DNA of 64,000 nucleotides from Aldehydirespirator sp965219165 (GCA_965219165.1 CBDCMW010000002.1:868001-932000); one strand, 5' to 3'. Shown: positions 42,073 through 51,695, counted from the stretch's first letter. The notes: generated by a model from the sequence alone, not told the origin. Made by a program: numbers and translations.

Positions 42073-43680
42073 ATGGGCAACGAGCGCCCGATCACGGTAA
42101 GGCAGCTTCTGGCGTCTCCCGCGCTCACTGACGCAGAGCTCCTGGCGGGCGGGGACGGTCTGGACGCCACGGTGACAGAGGTCGTCCTCCATGGGCGGCT
42201 GCGAGCCGATTCGCCCTTACAGCCCGGCGAGGCCGTCGTCTTCGACGCCGCCGACATCGGCGAGCACCTGTACCAGATCGACATGGCCATCCGCATCGTC
42301 GCTGATGCTGGTGCCGCCACGCTGATCGTCACGAACCCGGGCTTTGAGCTCGGTGTGGGCGTGCGTCGTCTGGCCAACCGTTTCGACGTGCCGCTGGTCG
42401 TGGTGCCCGAGGCCGATGCCATGATGCTCACCCATCGGCTGAGGGCCCAGCTTTGGGCGGCCGATGTGGAGCATGCATCGGCGGTCAACTCTTTGCTTGT
42501 CTCGCTGAGTCAGATCCGCGCCGCCAGTGTGGAACGGGTGCTCGGTGCGGTCGCCGAGCTCAGCGCGTCGAGCGTTTGCCTGCTCGGCCAGGATCGCAGC
42601 CTGGTAGCGGGCGAACCGATCGAGATCGGCGACCGTCGGCTGGCGTCGGGACCGGCCTACCTTGTCGACAACTCGACCGAGGCCGCGCTGCACAGCACGG
42701 CGATAGTGCTGACCCCCGGAGAGCCCGGAGAGGAGGCCGACTACTGGCTGGTGGCCGAGAGCCGTGGGTCGGATGGCGTGCAGAGGCTGCTCCGGTCTCT
42801 GCTGCAGATCGGATCCTGGTATCTGGCGGCCCTGCTGGCCTCGGTGCGGGCCCGCACCGAGAGCGACGCCCGGCGTCGTATCGCAGTGCTCAACGAACTG
42901 CTTGCCACCAGCGACCTCCACGAGCGCGACATCCGCAACCAGATGTTGGCGCTGGGATGGAGCGCCGCGGGATGGAACACTGGGCTGCACATCACGCTGC
43001 GCGGGGCAGACACCTCGCGCATCATCGATCTGCATGCTGAGGTGCGGGAGCGCTTGCGCGGCGTGGGACTCGACGGGCCGCTGGTGGAGCGCAACGACGG
43101 ATGGAGCGGCTGGGTTACCGATGCGTCCGAGCCTGCTGTGGAGAGCTATTCGGCGATGGTCCGGCGGCTGGGCGAAGCACTGGCCGAGTTCGTCGACGCG
43201 CACTCGGGGCTGCGGGCCCACGCCGGCATCGGTCGCCCTTACCTCGACCTCGGCGGGCTGCGCTTGTCGCTGACGGAGGCCCACGAGGCCGCGCTCATCG
43301 CCAACGCGCGTTTCGGGGGCCGATCCGGGGCGGCTCACATCGACCAGCTGGGTGTGCAGCGAGTCCTCATGGGCTGGTTCGGCTCAGAGGACTTCGCCCG
43401 TTACGCCCGGTTCATTCTGCAGCCTGTCCTGGACGCCGACAGCGACCACGAACTGCTGCGGACCCTTGAGGTGTATCTCGACGCCAGCTGCTCGACCACC
43501 GAAGCGGCTCAGATGTTGGGTCTGCACCGCAACACGGTGGCAAATCGGATGCGCCGCATTTCCGGTCTATTGGGGGTCGCCCTCGACGACGCTGAGACCC
43601 GTTTGTCGCTGCAACTGGCCTGCCGGATGCTTCGGATCAACCGTGAACCACCGCTGATTATGCAGAATGCACTCGAATAG
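42073..43680 (+). CDS. PucR-family transcription regulator
   Basis: A 535-residue regulator. The N-terminal PucR domain senses purine-type or similar catabolites (TVRQLLASPALTDAELLAGG). A central GGDEF-like region follows. The C-terminal PucR helix-turn-helix reads TLEVYLDASCSTTEAAQMLG, then LHRNTVANRMRRI. Members often activate use of purines, hydantoins, proline or amines. It stands between the enzyme genes and the ABC importer and probably controls both. Confidence 0.9.
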   Translation: MGNERPITVRQLLASPALTDAELLAGGDGLDATVTEVVLHGRLRADSPLQPGEAVVFDAADIGEHLYQIDMAIRIVADAGAATLIVTNPGFELGVGVRRLANRFDVPLVVVPEADAMMLTHRLRAQLWAADVEHASAVNSLLVSLSQIRAASVERVLGAVAELSASSVCLLGQDRSLVAGEPIEIGDRRLASGPAYLVDNSTEAALHSTAIVLTPGEPGEEADYWLVAESRGSDGVQRLLRSLLQIGSWYLAALLASVRARTESDARRRIAVLNELLATSDLHERDIRNQMLALGWSAAGWNTGLHITLRGADTSRIIDLHAEVRERLRGVGLDGPLVERNDGWSGWVTDASEPAVESYSAMVRRLGEALAEFVDAHSGLRAHAGIGRPYLDLGGLRLSLTEAHEAALIANARFGGRSGAAHIDQLGVQRVLMGWFGSEDFARYARFILQPVLDADSDHELLRTLEVYLDASCSTTEAAQMLGLHRNTVANRMRRISGLLGVALDDAETRLSLQLACRMLRINREPPLIMQNALE

Positions 43681-43784
43681 GTAATCACCTATGCATTCAG
43701 CCTAAGTAACCGCGACAGGGCTCACCTTATGGTGCGGTCAGCTCGGCATGGGCCGGGCGACGTACCAGGAGGAGGTGACGCCAG

Positions 43785-44993
43785 ATGGCGAGAATCCCGC
43801 ACAGGCGACTCTCATTCGTGTGGCTCGCTCTCGTCGCTGTCTTCGCTCTGGCCGCGGCCTCGTGCGGCGGCGACGATGACGATGGAGCGCCCGGCGGCGA
43901 GCAGACGGAGGCTCCGGCCCCAGCCGCCGGCGATGACGCCGAGGCCGCTCCGGAGCCCCCGCCCGACGACGAGCCGGACGAGCCCGTCCCGGACGAGATG
44001 GACGAACCGGAGCCCGCGCCCGACGACGAGCCGGACGAGCCTGTCCCGGACGAGATGGACGAACCGGAGCCGGCCGAGACCGACGAGTCGTTCGAGGTCG
44101 CCTATCTGTCGGCGAGTTCAGCCAATACGTGGCTGCTGTCGTCGCGCCTTGAGATGGAGGCGGTGGCACAAGCCAACAACGTGGAGATCACAGAATTTGA
44201 TGCCCAGTTCGACCCCGGTCTGCAGACGACACAGTTCCAGGATGTGATCGCCTCTGGAGCCTACGACGGCGTGATCTTGGTTTCGATCGCCGGCATCGCT
44301 ACGGCCCCCGACATCGCGGCCGCGCTCGATGACGGCATGGAGGTGGTCATCCTCAATCAGGTGGTGGGCGAGGACTACACCACCTCGGAGCCCCAGGTGC
44401 CCGGGGTCAGCGCCAACGTCATGGCCGCGCCGTTCGTGAACGGCAAGCGTCTCGGCGAGCTCACCGTGCTGGCCTGCGCGGATCTCGATCCGTGCGAGGT
44501 GGTCTACATATACGGGATCAAGGGCCTGCCGATCGACGATGCAGCCCGCGCCGGCCTAGACGAGGTCATAGCGGCAGATCCGTCCATCACCATCGTCGCC
44601 GAGGGTGAGGGCCAGTACCTGGGCCCCGAGGGAGGCATCAACGCCACCCAGGACATCCTCCAGATCGCGCCCGACTTCGACGTGCTGGTCGGTGCCGACC
44701 AATCGGTGCAGGGCGCGGAGATCGTGCTCGCAGACGAGGGCAAACTCGATCAGGTCCGCCTCGTCGGGTGGGGCGGCTCGGTGCCGGCCATTGAAGGCAT
44801 CGCCGATGGGCGCTGGTTCGGTGGCGTGTTCGGCGCTCCCGGAGACGAGGGACGCATCGCCATGGAGGCCATGGTCTCGGCGCTCACCGGGGGCGGAGAC
44901 TTCGGCGGGGTGGATCCGTTGGCCGATCTGCCCGACAATGGTCTGGTGACTGCTGACAACGTGCACCTGTTCACGCCGCAGTGGGACGGCTGA
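43785..44993 (+). CDS. Ribose-type ABC transporter substrate-binding lipoprotein
   Basis: A 402-residue lipoprotein. The signal helix (SFVWLALVAVFALAAASCGG) ends in a lipobox whose Cys27 anchors it. A very acidic Pro/Asp/Glu linker with an 18-residue duplicated unit (starting DDEPDEPVPDEMDEPEP) spans residues ~55-98. The periplasmic-binding fold type I domain follows (EVAYLSASSANTWLLSSRLE; IAPDFDVLVGADQSVQGAE). Despite the sugar-ABC class, ligands can be non-sugars such as nucleosides or cyclic amides. AGGAGGAGGT is upstream. Confidence 0.88.
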   Translation: MARIPHRRLSFVWLALVAVFALAAASCGGDDDDGAPGGEQTEAPAPAAGDDAEAAPEPPPDDEPDEPVPDEMDEPEPAPDDEPDEPVPDEMDEPEPAETDESFEVAYLSASSANTWLLSSRLEMEAVAQANNVEITEFDAQFDPGLQTTQFQDVIASGAYDGVILVSIAGIATAPDIAAALDDGMEVVILNQVVGEDYTTSEPQVPGVSANVMAAPFVNGKRLGELTVLACADLDPCEVVYIYGIKGLPIDDAARAGLDEVIAADPSITIVAEGEGQYLGPEGGINATQDILQIAPDFDVLVGADQSVQGAEIVLADEGKLDQVRLVGWGGSVPAIEGIADGRWFGGVFGAPGDEGRIAMEAMVSALTGGGDFGGVDPLADLPDNGLVTADNVHLFTPQWDG

Positions 44994-45045
44994 GCCGGCC
45001 GCCTGCATCTGAGCCTTCCCGTGCAGCAGGCGCGGGGAGCGGATC

Positions 45046-46605
45046 ATGAAGTCCGCCGAAGCGCTTGCCGGCGTTCGCAGCGTCAGCAAGAGCTTCGGCG
45101 CAACTCATGCCCTCGAAGACGTGTCGGTCACCTTCGAAGCGGGCCGGGTGCACGGGCTGGTCGGCGAGAACGGCGCCGGAAAGTCCACCCTGTGCGGGAT
45201 CGTGCTCGGAGTGCACACCCCCGACTCCGGGAGCCTCGCCCTCGACGGCTCGCTCATCCGGCTCGACAGTCCCGCTGACGGAGCCGCCCGCGGGCTCGTA
45301 GGAGTGGCTCAGGAGCTGTCGCTTCTACCCGCCATGAGCGTGGTGGACAACATCGTGCTCGGCACCGAGGAGCACAGAGGTCCGCTCGTGAACGACCGGG
45401 CCAACCGGCGGCGGGTCGAAGCTCTCATCGCCGAGCACGGTCTGGAGGTTCCCCTCGATGTGAGGGCGGGGTCCTTGGCCGTGGCCGACCAGCAGAAGGT
45501 GGAGATCCTGCGGGCTTTGGGACGACAATCGCGTCTGGTCGTGCTCGACGAGCCCACCGCCCGGCTGGCCAGCCACGAGGCCGTCGAGTTGCGAGCCATC
45601 GTTCGAAAGCTGGCCGAACGGGGAGTGGCCGTGGTCTACGTCTCACACTTCCTCAACGAGGTGCTGTCCGTCGCTGACACCGTCACGGTGATGCGCGACG
45701 GCCAGATAGTGCGCTCGGGACCTGCCAGCGCCGAGAGCCATGCGTCGCTCGTCGAGGGCATGACCGGGCGCCATATCGGTGAAGTGTTTCCGCCAAAGCC
45801 GCCCGTACCGGCAAGTGATGCTCCTGTCGTGTTGCGGGTCGAGGGCCTCGGCTCGGCTGGCGGCGAGTTCTTCGAGGTGTCGTTGCGTGTCCGCGCTGGT
45901 GAGATCCTGGGCCTTGCGGGCTTAGTCGGAGCGGGACGCAGCGAGATGGCCCACACCGTGTATGGCTCCTCCCGCGCCGACGCCGGCGTGGTTGAAGTCT
46001 GCGGTCGCCGGCTGTCAGGCTCTGTCTCCGACGCCTTGGCCAGCGGGGTGGGCATGATTCCCGAGTCCCGCCGCGATCAGGGCCTGGTCTCGAGGCGGTC
46101 CGTGAGGGACAACACCACGTTGCCTTACCTGCGGCGCTTCGTCGGCCGGCTCGGCATCCGTAGTGGCCAACAGCAGATCGCCGCCGGACGGGCCTGCGAC
46201 GAGGTCGGCGTGCGCGCTCCGAGCATGCTGGTGCCGGTGGCCACCCTGTCGGGCGGCAACCAGCAGAAGGTGTTGTTCGCTCGGTCCGTTCTCGGCGAAC
46301 CCAAGCTCCTCATCGCCGATGAACCCACACGGGGCGTCGACGTCGGGTCCAAGCGGGCCATCTACGAAGCTCTCAATCGAATGGCCCGATCGGGCTGCGC
46401 CGTGCTGCTCGTCTCATCGGAGCTGGAGGAGGTGATCGGCACCTGTCACCGGGCGCTGGTAATGCGCCGGGGCCGGATCGTGGCCGAGTACTCCGGCGAC
46501 AGCATGACCGAGGCGAACCTGCTGGCCGCTGCCTTTGGGACCGGTGATAACACCGGGACGGACCGCTACCACCGCCGCACCGCTCCGGCAGGCGAACGGC
46601 GATGA
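45046..46605 (+). CDS. Ribose-type ABC transporter ATPase with two nucleotide-binding domains
   Basis: A 519-residue RbsA/MglA-like ATPase. Domain 1 (residues ~5-240) has Walker A VGENGAGKSTL, a degenerate signature (LAVADQQKVEILRAL) and Walker B LVVLDEPTA. Domain 2 (about 255-500) has the reduced GLAGLVGAGRSEM loop usual for the family, LSGGNQQKVLFARSV and LLIADEPTRGVDVGSK. It powers the permease encoded next, whose start overlaps by 4 bp. Confidence 0.93.
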   Translation: MKSAEALAGVRSVSKSFGATHALEDVSVTFEAGRVHGLVGENGAGKSTLCGIVLGVHTPDSGSLALDGSLIRLDSPADGAARGLVGVAQELSLLPAMSVVDNIVLGTEEHRGPLVNDRANRRRVEALIAEHGLEVPLDVRAGSLAVADQQKVEILRALGRQSRLVVLDEPTARLASHEAVELRAIVRKLAERGVAVVYVSHFLNEVLSVADTVTVMRDGQIVRSGPASAESHASLVEGMTGRHIGEVFPPKPPVPASDAPVVLRVEGLGSAGGEFFEVSLRVRAGEILGLAGLVGAGRSEMAHTVYGSSRADAGVVEVCGRRLSGSVSDALASGVGMIPESRRDQGLVSRRSVRDNTTLPYLRRFVGRLGIRSGQQQIAAGRACDEVGVRAPSMLVPVATLSGGNQQKVLFARSVLGEPKLLIADEPTRGVDVGSKRAIYEALNRMARSGCAVLLVSSELEEVIGTCHRALVMRRGRIVAEYSGDSMTEANLLAAAFGTGDNTGTDRYHRRTAPAGERR

Positions 46606-47561
46606 ACGCTCCAGCCCTCCCCGCGGCTCGACTGCTCCCGGCGGCTAGGCGCTACGGCATCGCGGTCGTCACCGTCGCGCTGTTCGTCTTCCTGGCTGCC
46701 ACCACCGACAGCTTCCTGAGCCAGGCCAACTTCCGCAACATCCTCGACCAGCAGTCGGCACTGCTCATCGCGGCCTCGTTCGCCACCATCACCATGATTG
46801 CGGGCGGCTTCGACATCTCTGCCTCATCGGTGTTCGTGGTCGCTCCTCTGTTTGCCTTGCAGGTCGAGAACGCCACCGGCAACGCCGGGCTGGCATTGGC
46901 GGTCGGCGTGGCGGTCGGACTCGTCGTGGGGGTGGTCAACGGGCTGGTGGTCACCGCTCTGAAGGTCAACTCGTTCATCGCCACCCTGGCCACCTCTTTC
47001 ATGGTGTTTGGCGCGGGATTCCTAATCAGCGATCGCAGCGTGCTGAGGGCCTCCACTGACGCCTATCCGGCCATCGCCCGCACTCGCTGGTGGGGCATTA
47101 CCACTGGGGCCTGGATCGCGGCCGCAGTAGTGGCGGTGGCCTGGGTGCTGCTGAGCCGTAGCCGATTCGGACGCCACGTCTACGCAGCTGGCGGCAACGC
47201 CGAGGCTGCCCGCCTGGCCGGCGTTCCTGTGGCCCGGGTGAAGACGACGACATTCGCGCTCGCGGGGGCGGCTGCCGGGTTGGCCGGCGTGGTGTCGTCG
47301 TCACGGTCGCTATCGGCTCTGCCGTCGGACGACTTCAGCTTCGTGTTCGGCGTGATCGCCGCGGTGGTCGTCGGGGGCACCTCCATCGCGGGCGGTGAGG
47401 GTGCGGTGTGGCGCACCATCGCGGGGGCGTTCTTCATTGCCCTGATGACCAACGGGTTCAACCTGCACCAAGTCGACCCGATATGGCAGCGGGTCATCCA
47501 GGGCGCGGTGATCCTGGCGGCGGTGTCGATCGACTCCTGGACGCAACGCCGCTCGCTCTAG
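46602..47561 (+). CDS. Ribose-type ABC transporter permease
   Basis: A 319-residue RbsC-like permease with about eight to ten helices and family blocks NFRNILDQQSALLIAASFAT, MIAGGFDISASSV and GGTSIAGGEGAVWRTIAGA. It ends the importer operon; no second permease follows, so it probably forms a homodimer. Overlap ATGA with the ATPase gene. Confidence 0.92.
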   Translation: MNAPALPAARLLPAARRYGIAVVTVALFVFLAATTDSFLSQANFRNILDQQSALLIAASFATITMIAGGFDISASSVFVVAPLFALQVENATGNAGLALAVGVAVGLVVGVVNGLVVTALKVNSFIATLATSFMVFGAGFLISDRSVLRASTDAYPAIARTRWWGITTGAWIAAAVVAVAWVLLSRSRFGRHVYAAGGNAEAARLAGVPVARVKTTTFALAGAAAGLAGVVSSSRSLSALPSDDFSFVFGVIAAVVVGGTSIAGGEGAVWRTIAGAFFIALMTNGFNLHQVDPIWQRVIQGAVILAAVSIDSWTQRRSL

Positions 47562-47663
47562 TGTGGCGAGATTACTCAGCGCTCCGTTCGCAACCGTCAG
47601 GTCGCAACAGTCAAGTGACGAGCCCATAGTGTGTATCGGATGCGTTGCATGTAACGTTGTGTC

Positions 47664-47885
47664 ATGGCCATCCCAAAGGACGAGCCGACCGTCACCGGAA
47701 GGGTCCGTACCTACCGCAAGCGAATGCGAGACCGCGGCATGCGCCCCATCCAGATGTGGGTGGCCGACGTCCGTAGTCCAGAGTTCGCGGCCGAGGCACA
47801 CCGCCAGTCCGCCGTGGTGGCGGCCAGCGAGCACGCAACCAACGACCAGGCATTCATCGACGCTCTCAGCCTCGACGACGGATGA
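47664..47885 (+). CDS. Antitoxin of MazE/DUF3018 type
   Basis: A 73-residue protein (TGRVRTYRKRMRDRGMRPIQ, then MWVADVRSPEFAAEAHRQS) resembling the DUF3018 antitoxins that accompany MazF. The basic N-terminus probably binds DNA. The stop overlaps the toxin start by 4 bp (ATGA). It lies 102 bp after the ABC permease. Confidence 0.85.
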   Translation: MAIPKDEPTVTGRVRTYRKRMRDRGMRPIQMWVADVRSPEFAAEAHRQSAVVAASEHATNDQAFIDALSLDDG

Positions 47886-48214
47886 AGCGGGGCGAGATCT
47901 GGACTGCGTCGGCCGGAAGCGGCTACGCGGCCAAGCCCCGTCCCGTAGTGATTGTCCAGGATGATCGCTTCGACGCGACGAACTCCGTGACGGTTTGCGC
48001 GTTCACGACCGATCCTGCCGAGGCGCCCCTCATCCGGCTTGCTGTCGATCCCGACGAGCAGAACGGACTGCGTGAGCGGTGCTCCCTCATGGTCGACAAG
48101 ATCACCACCGTTCCCCGGTCGAAGATCGGCGAGCGTGTCGGCCGCTTGACGGACGCGGACATGGCTCGTCTAGGCCGGGCCATTGTCGTCTTCTTCGGAC
48201 TGGCGGGCACCTGA
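47882..48214 (+). CDS. mazF: MazF/PemK-family endoribonuclease toxin
   Basis: A 110-residue toxin: MKRGEIWTASAGSGYAAKPR, then PVVIVQDDRFDATNSVTVCA, the catalytic-region RCSLMVDKITTVPRSKIGER, and a final helix. MazF cuts single-stranded mRNA at short sites. Complete and paired with its antitoxin. Confidence 0.9.
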   Translation: MKRGEIWTASAGSGYAAKPRPVVIVQDDRFDATNSVTVCAFTTDPAEAPLIRLAVDPDEQNGLRERCSLMVDKITTVPRSKIGERVGRLTDADMARLGRAIVVFFGLAGT

Positions 48215-48244
48215 CTCGGTGGCCAAGCCAACGAACGGAGCCCA

Positions 48245-49177
48245 TTGATCCGCACCCTCGACGCCGTCGCGGTTCGGGCCGCCACGCCGTGGCCCGAGCT
48301 GATCACCGCCATCGCCGCGGCGCTGGCCGAGGGCGCCGTTACCGCCCCCGAACGCCATGTGCATCCGGTGGGCCTGCCCGACGGAGGCACCGGGGCGCTG
48401 CTGCTGATGCCTGCCTGGGTGGACGGCGAGCTGATCGGCGTGAAGACCGTCACCTACTTCCCGTCCAACGCCGGCACGGCCGTGCCCACCGTCAACGCCG
48501 CGTACCTGCTGCTCGACGGCCGTACCGGGCAGCTGAGCGCGGTGCTCGACGGCGACGAGCTGACCGACCGCCGCACCGCGGCGATCTCGGCACTGGCCGC
48601 CGACCATCTCGCCCGCGCCGACGCCGAGCGGCTTCTGGTGCTCGGAACGGGCCGGCTGTCGCCCAACATGGCCCGAGCCCACGCCGCGGTCCGCCCGCTC
48701 ACAAGCATCGAGATCTGGGGCCGCAACCCGCAAGCCGCCCAGTCCGTGGCCGAGACCCTGCGATCCGAGGGCCTTCCCGCCCGCCCGGCTGCCGACCTCG
48801 ACGCAAGCATCCGACAAGCCGACATCGTCTCGTGCGTCACCGGAGCCACCAGCCCCCTGGTGCGCGGCGAGCTGCTCGCGCCCGGCGCCCATCTCGACCT
48901 GGTCGGCAGCTTCCAGCCCGAGATGCGGGAGTCCGACGACGCCGCCGCAACCCGGGCCACCATCTTCGTCGACACCGCCCCCGGCGCCACCCAGTCCGGC
49001 GACCTGGCCCAGCCGCTAGCCGCCGGAGTGATCACCGAGGCCTCGATCACCGCCGACCTGCGCGCCCTCGCCGCGGGCGAGCATCCCGGCCGCACATCGG
49101 CCGACGAGATCACCCTGTTCAAGTCGGCCGGCTTCGCCGCCGCCGACCTGGCAGCAGCCCGCTTGGCGCTTGGCTGA
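48245..49177 (+). CDS. Ornithine cyclodeaminase / mu-crystallin family protein
   Basis: A 310-residue NAD(P)-binding protein. Family blocks are VHPVGLPDGGTGALLLMPAW, GVKTVTYFPSNAGTAVPTVN, DGDELTDRRTAAISALAADH, a dinucleotide loop LLVLGTGRLSPNMARAHAAV and LDLVGSFQPEMRE. Members act as ornithine cyclodeaminases, imine reductases or alanine dehydrogenases; the exact one is not clear. The start is TTG 48245. It may be a late addition to the amino-acid theme of the upstream cluster. Confidence 0.87.
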   Translation: MIRTLDAVAVRAATPWPELITAIAAALAEGAVTAPERHVHPVGLPDGGTGALLLMPAWVDGELIGVKTVTYFPSNAGTAVPTVNAAYLLLDGRTGQLSAVLDGDELTDRRTAAISALAADHLARADAERLLVLGTGRLSPNMARAHAAVRPLTSIEIWGRNPQAAQSVAETLRSEGLPARPAADLDASIRQADIVSCVTGATSPLVRGELLAPGAHLDLVGSFQPEMRESDDAAATRATIFVDTAPGATQSGDLAQPLAAGVITEASITADLRALAAGEHPGRTSADEITLFKSAGFAAADLAAARLALG

Positions 49178-49279
49178 TCGACCGGCGCGGCCCGGCAGGT
49201 CTCCGCCACCATCCGGCCGGGCGCGCGACAGGGCCCGAGGCTCGCCGCACCGCTGGCTCAGGGCGAGGGTCCCGAGCGG

Positions 49280-49522
49280 TTAGGTCGGGCCGGGCTCCTC
49301 AGCTTCGCCCGGACGCTGCTCGGGCGCGGCCGCCTCCGGCATGCCGATGCCCAGGAAGCCCTCGATCCGGGCCAGCCGCTCCCCGTTGGCCGCGACTCCC
49401 GCGCCGAGCTTCCCGATGGCCTGGCTGGTGCCGTCCCGCAGCTTGTCGGTTGTCCGCTGCTGGTACCAGATGATGGCGAGCACCCCCAGCGCCACGGTCA
49501 CAACCTGCACGAGCGTCTCCAT
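49280..49522 (-). CDS. Small one-helix membrane protein, paralogue A
   Basis: An 80-residue protein with an N-terminal membrane helix (VQVVTVALGVLAIIWYQQ), a short helical linker, the block RLARIEGFLGIGMP and a Pro/Glu tail. The gene at 54,720-54,986 encodes the same plan with RLARIEGHLGIGMP, so the two are paralogues. The arrangement (helix, then short coiled coil) resembles small holin-like or toxin-like proteins, but no family is recognised. Confidence 0.65.
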   Translation of the reverse strand: METLVQVVTVALGVLAIIWYQQRTTDKLRDGTSQAIGKLGAGVAANGERLARIEGFLGIGMPEAAAPEQRPGEAEEPGPT

Positions 49523-49612
49523 GGCACCTACCGTAGTGCCCCTCCCGACAGTCTGCGATCCAATAGCATGAAACTGTCTCTAAAATGCGGACAGATAGCC
49601 AGACGGCGGGAC

Positions 49613-50519
49613 TCAGGGGTTGAGTAGCTGCTTCACGGTGGCGACGGTGTCGATCTCGGTGCCTCGGTCGATGCCGCACGGGGTGAGGTTCAGCGTCGTA
49701 GCCCCGGCGTCCACGTAGGGCTGCAGGAACTCGGCGATGCCGGTGGCGGTGCCGCACGGCGTGTAGCGCTCGAAGGGCTCGAAGCTCATCCGGTAGAAGC
49801 GCTCCATCGCCGCGGCCACGTGACGGCGGCCCTCCGCCGGCAACGCGCCTGCCCCGAGCCACAACTGCAGGCCGTGCTGCCATTCGACGTCCCGCTCTGC
49901 GCCGGCCGCTTCGACTCTGGCAACGCCTTCGGCGAACCGGCGGGGCGAGCACCAGGCGGCCAGCCAGCCCTCACTGAGACGGCCAGCCCGCTGGAGCGCG
50001 GCGTCGCTGCGCCCTCCCACCAGGAAAGGCACCGCCGGCTCGGGCACAGGCCGGATCTTCCCGCCCCGGAACTCGAAGAACTCACCGTCGCCGTCGACGG
50101 TGTGCCCGTCCAGCAAGGCCCGCACCGTCTTGAGCGCGACGTCGGTGCGCCGGCCTCTGGTCGCGGGGTCGACATCGCAGACTTCGACCTCGTGGCGGTC
50201 GTCGCCTCCCACGCCGACCCCGACTGTGAGCCGCCCGGGCACGGCCTCGGCCAGCGTGGCGATCTGGCGGGCCGCCACCATGGGGTGCCTCAGAGCCAGC
50301 AAGTACACGCCCAGATGCAGGCCGAGCCTGGGGTCCAGTCCGCTGAGTGCGGCCAGGGTGACGAGGCCGTCCATGCCGCTGCCGTCGCGGAAGCTCACAT
50401 GGTCGGCGGTGAAGACATGGTCGATGCCCGCGTCCGCGATCCGGCCCAGCAGGGCCCGTTGCTCGCCTGGCGGCAGCCCCCACAGGCCCCACGGCGAGGC
50501 TCACTCCGACGGCTACCAC
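49613..50519 (-). pseudogene. LLM-class F420-type oxidoreductase, frameshifted near its N-terminus
   Basis: The main frame (stop at 49613) encodes the luciferase-like fold: GLHLGVYLLALRHPMVAARQ, IATLAEAVPGRLTVGVGVGG, VPFLVGGRSDAALQRAGR. Its natural start (VAVGVSLAVGPVG from GTG 50519) is in another frame, and the continuation LPPGEQRALLGRIADAGIDH in the main frame begins after a five-base homopolymer (C at 50477-50481, G on the coding strand). One base too many there breaks the gene. It is otherwise intact, so a sequencing error is possible. It follows 12 bp after the acyl-CoA-dehydrogenase-like gene, same operon. Confidence 0.75.
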
Positions 50520-50531
50520 GTCACTACCCGC

Positions 50532-51695
50532 TCACAAGGTGGTGGTGTCGGTGTCGAGGCCCATGCGCAGGCGGCCTGCTGTCTCCATCGTCCGTGGTGC
50601 CACCATGGCGTGCTGGGCTGCCACCGCGGTGTCTCGGAAGCAGCGCTGGATCGGGCTGGTGCGGTACACCGCGGCCCCGCCCGCCGTCCTGAACATCGAC
50701 GCGGCCACATCGGCTGCGGTCTGCGTGGCGTGCGTGGCCGCCAGCCGGATCCGGCGCTTCTGATCGACGGTCGACGGCCGCCCCGCCAGCGCGCTCTGGA
50801 ACGCCTCATCCACTGCGTCGAGTATCAGCGACCATGCCGAAGCGAGCCTCGCCTCCGCCCGCGCGGTCTCGGCCTGCGTTGCGGCCCGCTCGGCCAGAGT
50901 CCGGGTGCTGCCCTGCGGCTTCTTCGATCCGGCCAGATCCACCAACTCGTCGATCGAGCGGCGGGCCATTCCCACCGCCGCGGCCGCCACCCCGCTGGCC
51001 AGCAGCCCGTAGAACGAGAACCGGGACCAGGCGTTGTCCCGCACCGGCACGTCCGCTCCGATCTGCACCCAGCGGCCCTCGGGCACGAACACGTCCCGTG
51101 CCTCGAAGTCGATCGAGCCGGTGCCGGCCAGGCCGGCCACGTCCCAGGTATCGATCAGCTCGACGTCGCCGGGATCCATGAACACGAACGGCGTGGTCAG
51201 ACCGTCTGGGCGCGGCTCGGGCCGCCCGTCCGCGCCGACCACCAGGCAGCCGCCCCCGATGGTGGTGCAGTGCTTGGCGCCCGACCCCCACTGCCAGCGC
51301 CCCGAAACCCGCAGCCCGCCGTCGACAGGTTCGGCCCTGCCCCGGGGAACGACGAACCCCCCGCCGATGGAACCAGGATCGCCGAACAGGGCCCGGGCAT
51401 GAGGGTCGGGCAGGTGCGACGCCAACAGCGATGTGGTCGAGGCGATGGCCACGCACCAGCCGACTGAGCCGTCGTGGTAGGCGAACTCCTCGAAGACCTC
51501 CAAGCTCTGTGTGGCCGTCACCCCCGGCCCGCCCAGGTCGTCGGGCACACACTGGCGGAACGCTCCGGTCGGCCGGATCGTATCGACCAGGTCGAGAGGC
51601 AGCGTGCCCAGCGCCTCGATCTCCGCTGAGCGGGCGCTGATCGATCCTCCCAGCTCGCGGGCCGCAGCCAGAACGGGATGAGTCACGAGTTCCAA
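50532..51695 (-). CDS. Acyl-CoA dehydrogenase-fold flavoprotein (HsaA/flavin monooxygenase-like)
   Basis: A 387-residue protein with the acyl-CoA dehydrogenase fold, closest in pattern to two-component flavin monooxygenases such as HsaA: LDLVDTIRPTGAFRQCVPDD, VGWCVAIASTTSLLASHLPD, GLRVSGRWQWGSGAKHCTTI and a C-terminal HATQTAADVAASMFRTAGGA. It lacks a clear acyl-CoA catalytic Glu pattern, which favours hydroxylation with reduced flavin. The LLM gene follows it. Substrate unknown, perhaps an aromatic or steroid-like compound. Confidence 0.82.
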   Translation of the reverse strand: MELVTHPVLAAARELGGSISARSAEIEALGTLPLDLVDTIRPTGAFRQCVPDDLGGPGVTATQSLEVFEEFAYHDGSVGWCVAIASTTSLLASHLPDPHARALFGDPGSIGGGFVVPRGRAEPVDGGLRVSGRWQWGSGAKHCTTIGGGCLVVGADGRPEPRPDGLTTPFVFMDPGDVELIDTWDVAGLAGTGSIDFEARDVFVPEGRWVQIGADVPVRDNAWSRFSFYGLLASGVAAAAVGMARRSIDELVDLAGSKKPQGSTRTLAERAATQAETARAEARLASAWSLILDAVDEAFQSALAGRPSTVDQKRRIRLAATHATQTAADVAASMFRTAGGAAVYRTSPIQRCFRDTAVAAQHAMVAPRTMETAGRLRMGLDTDTTTL

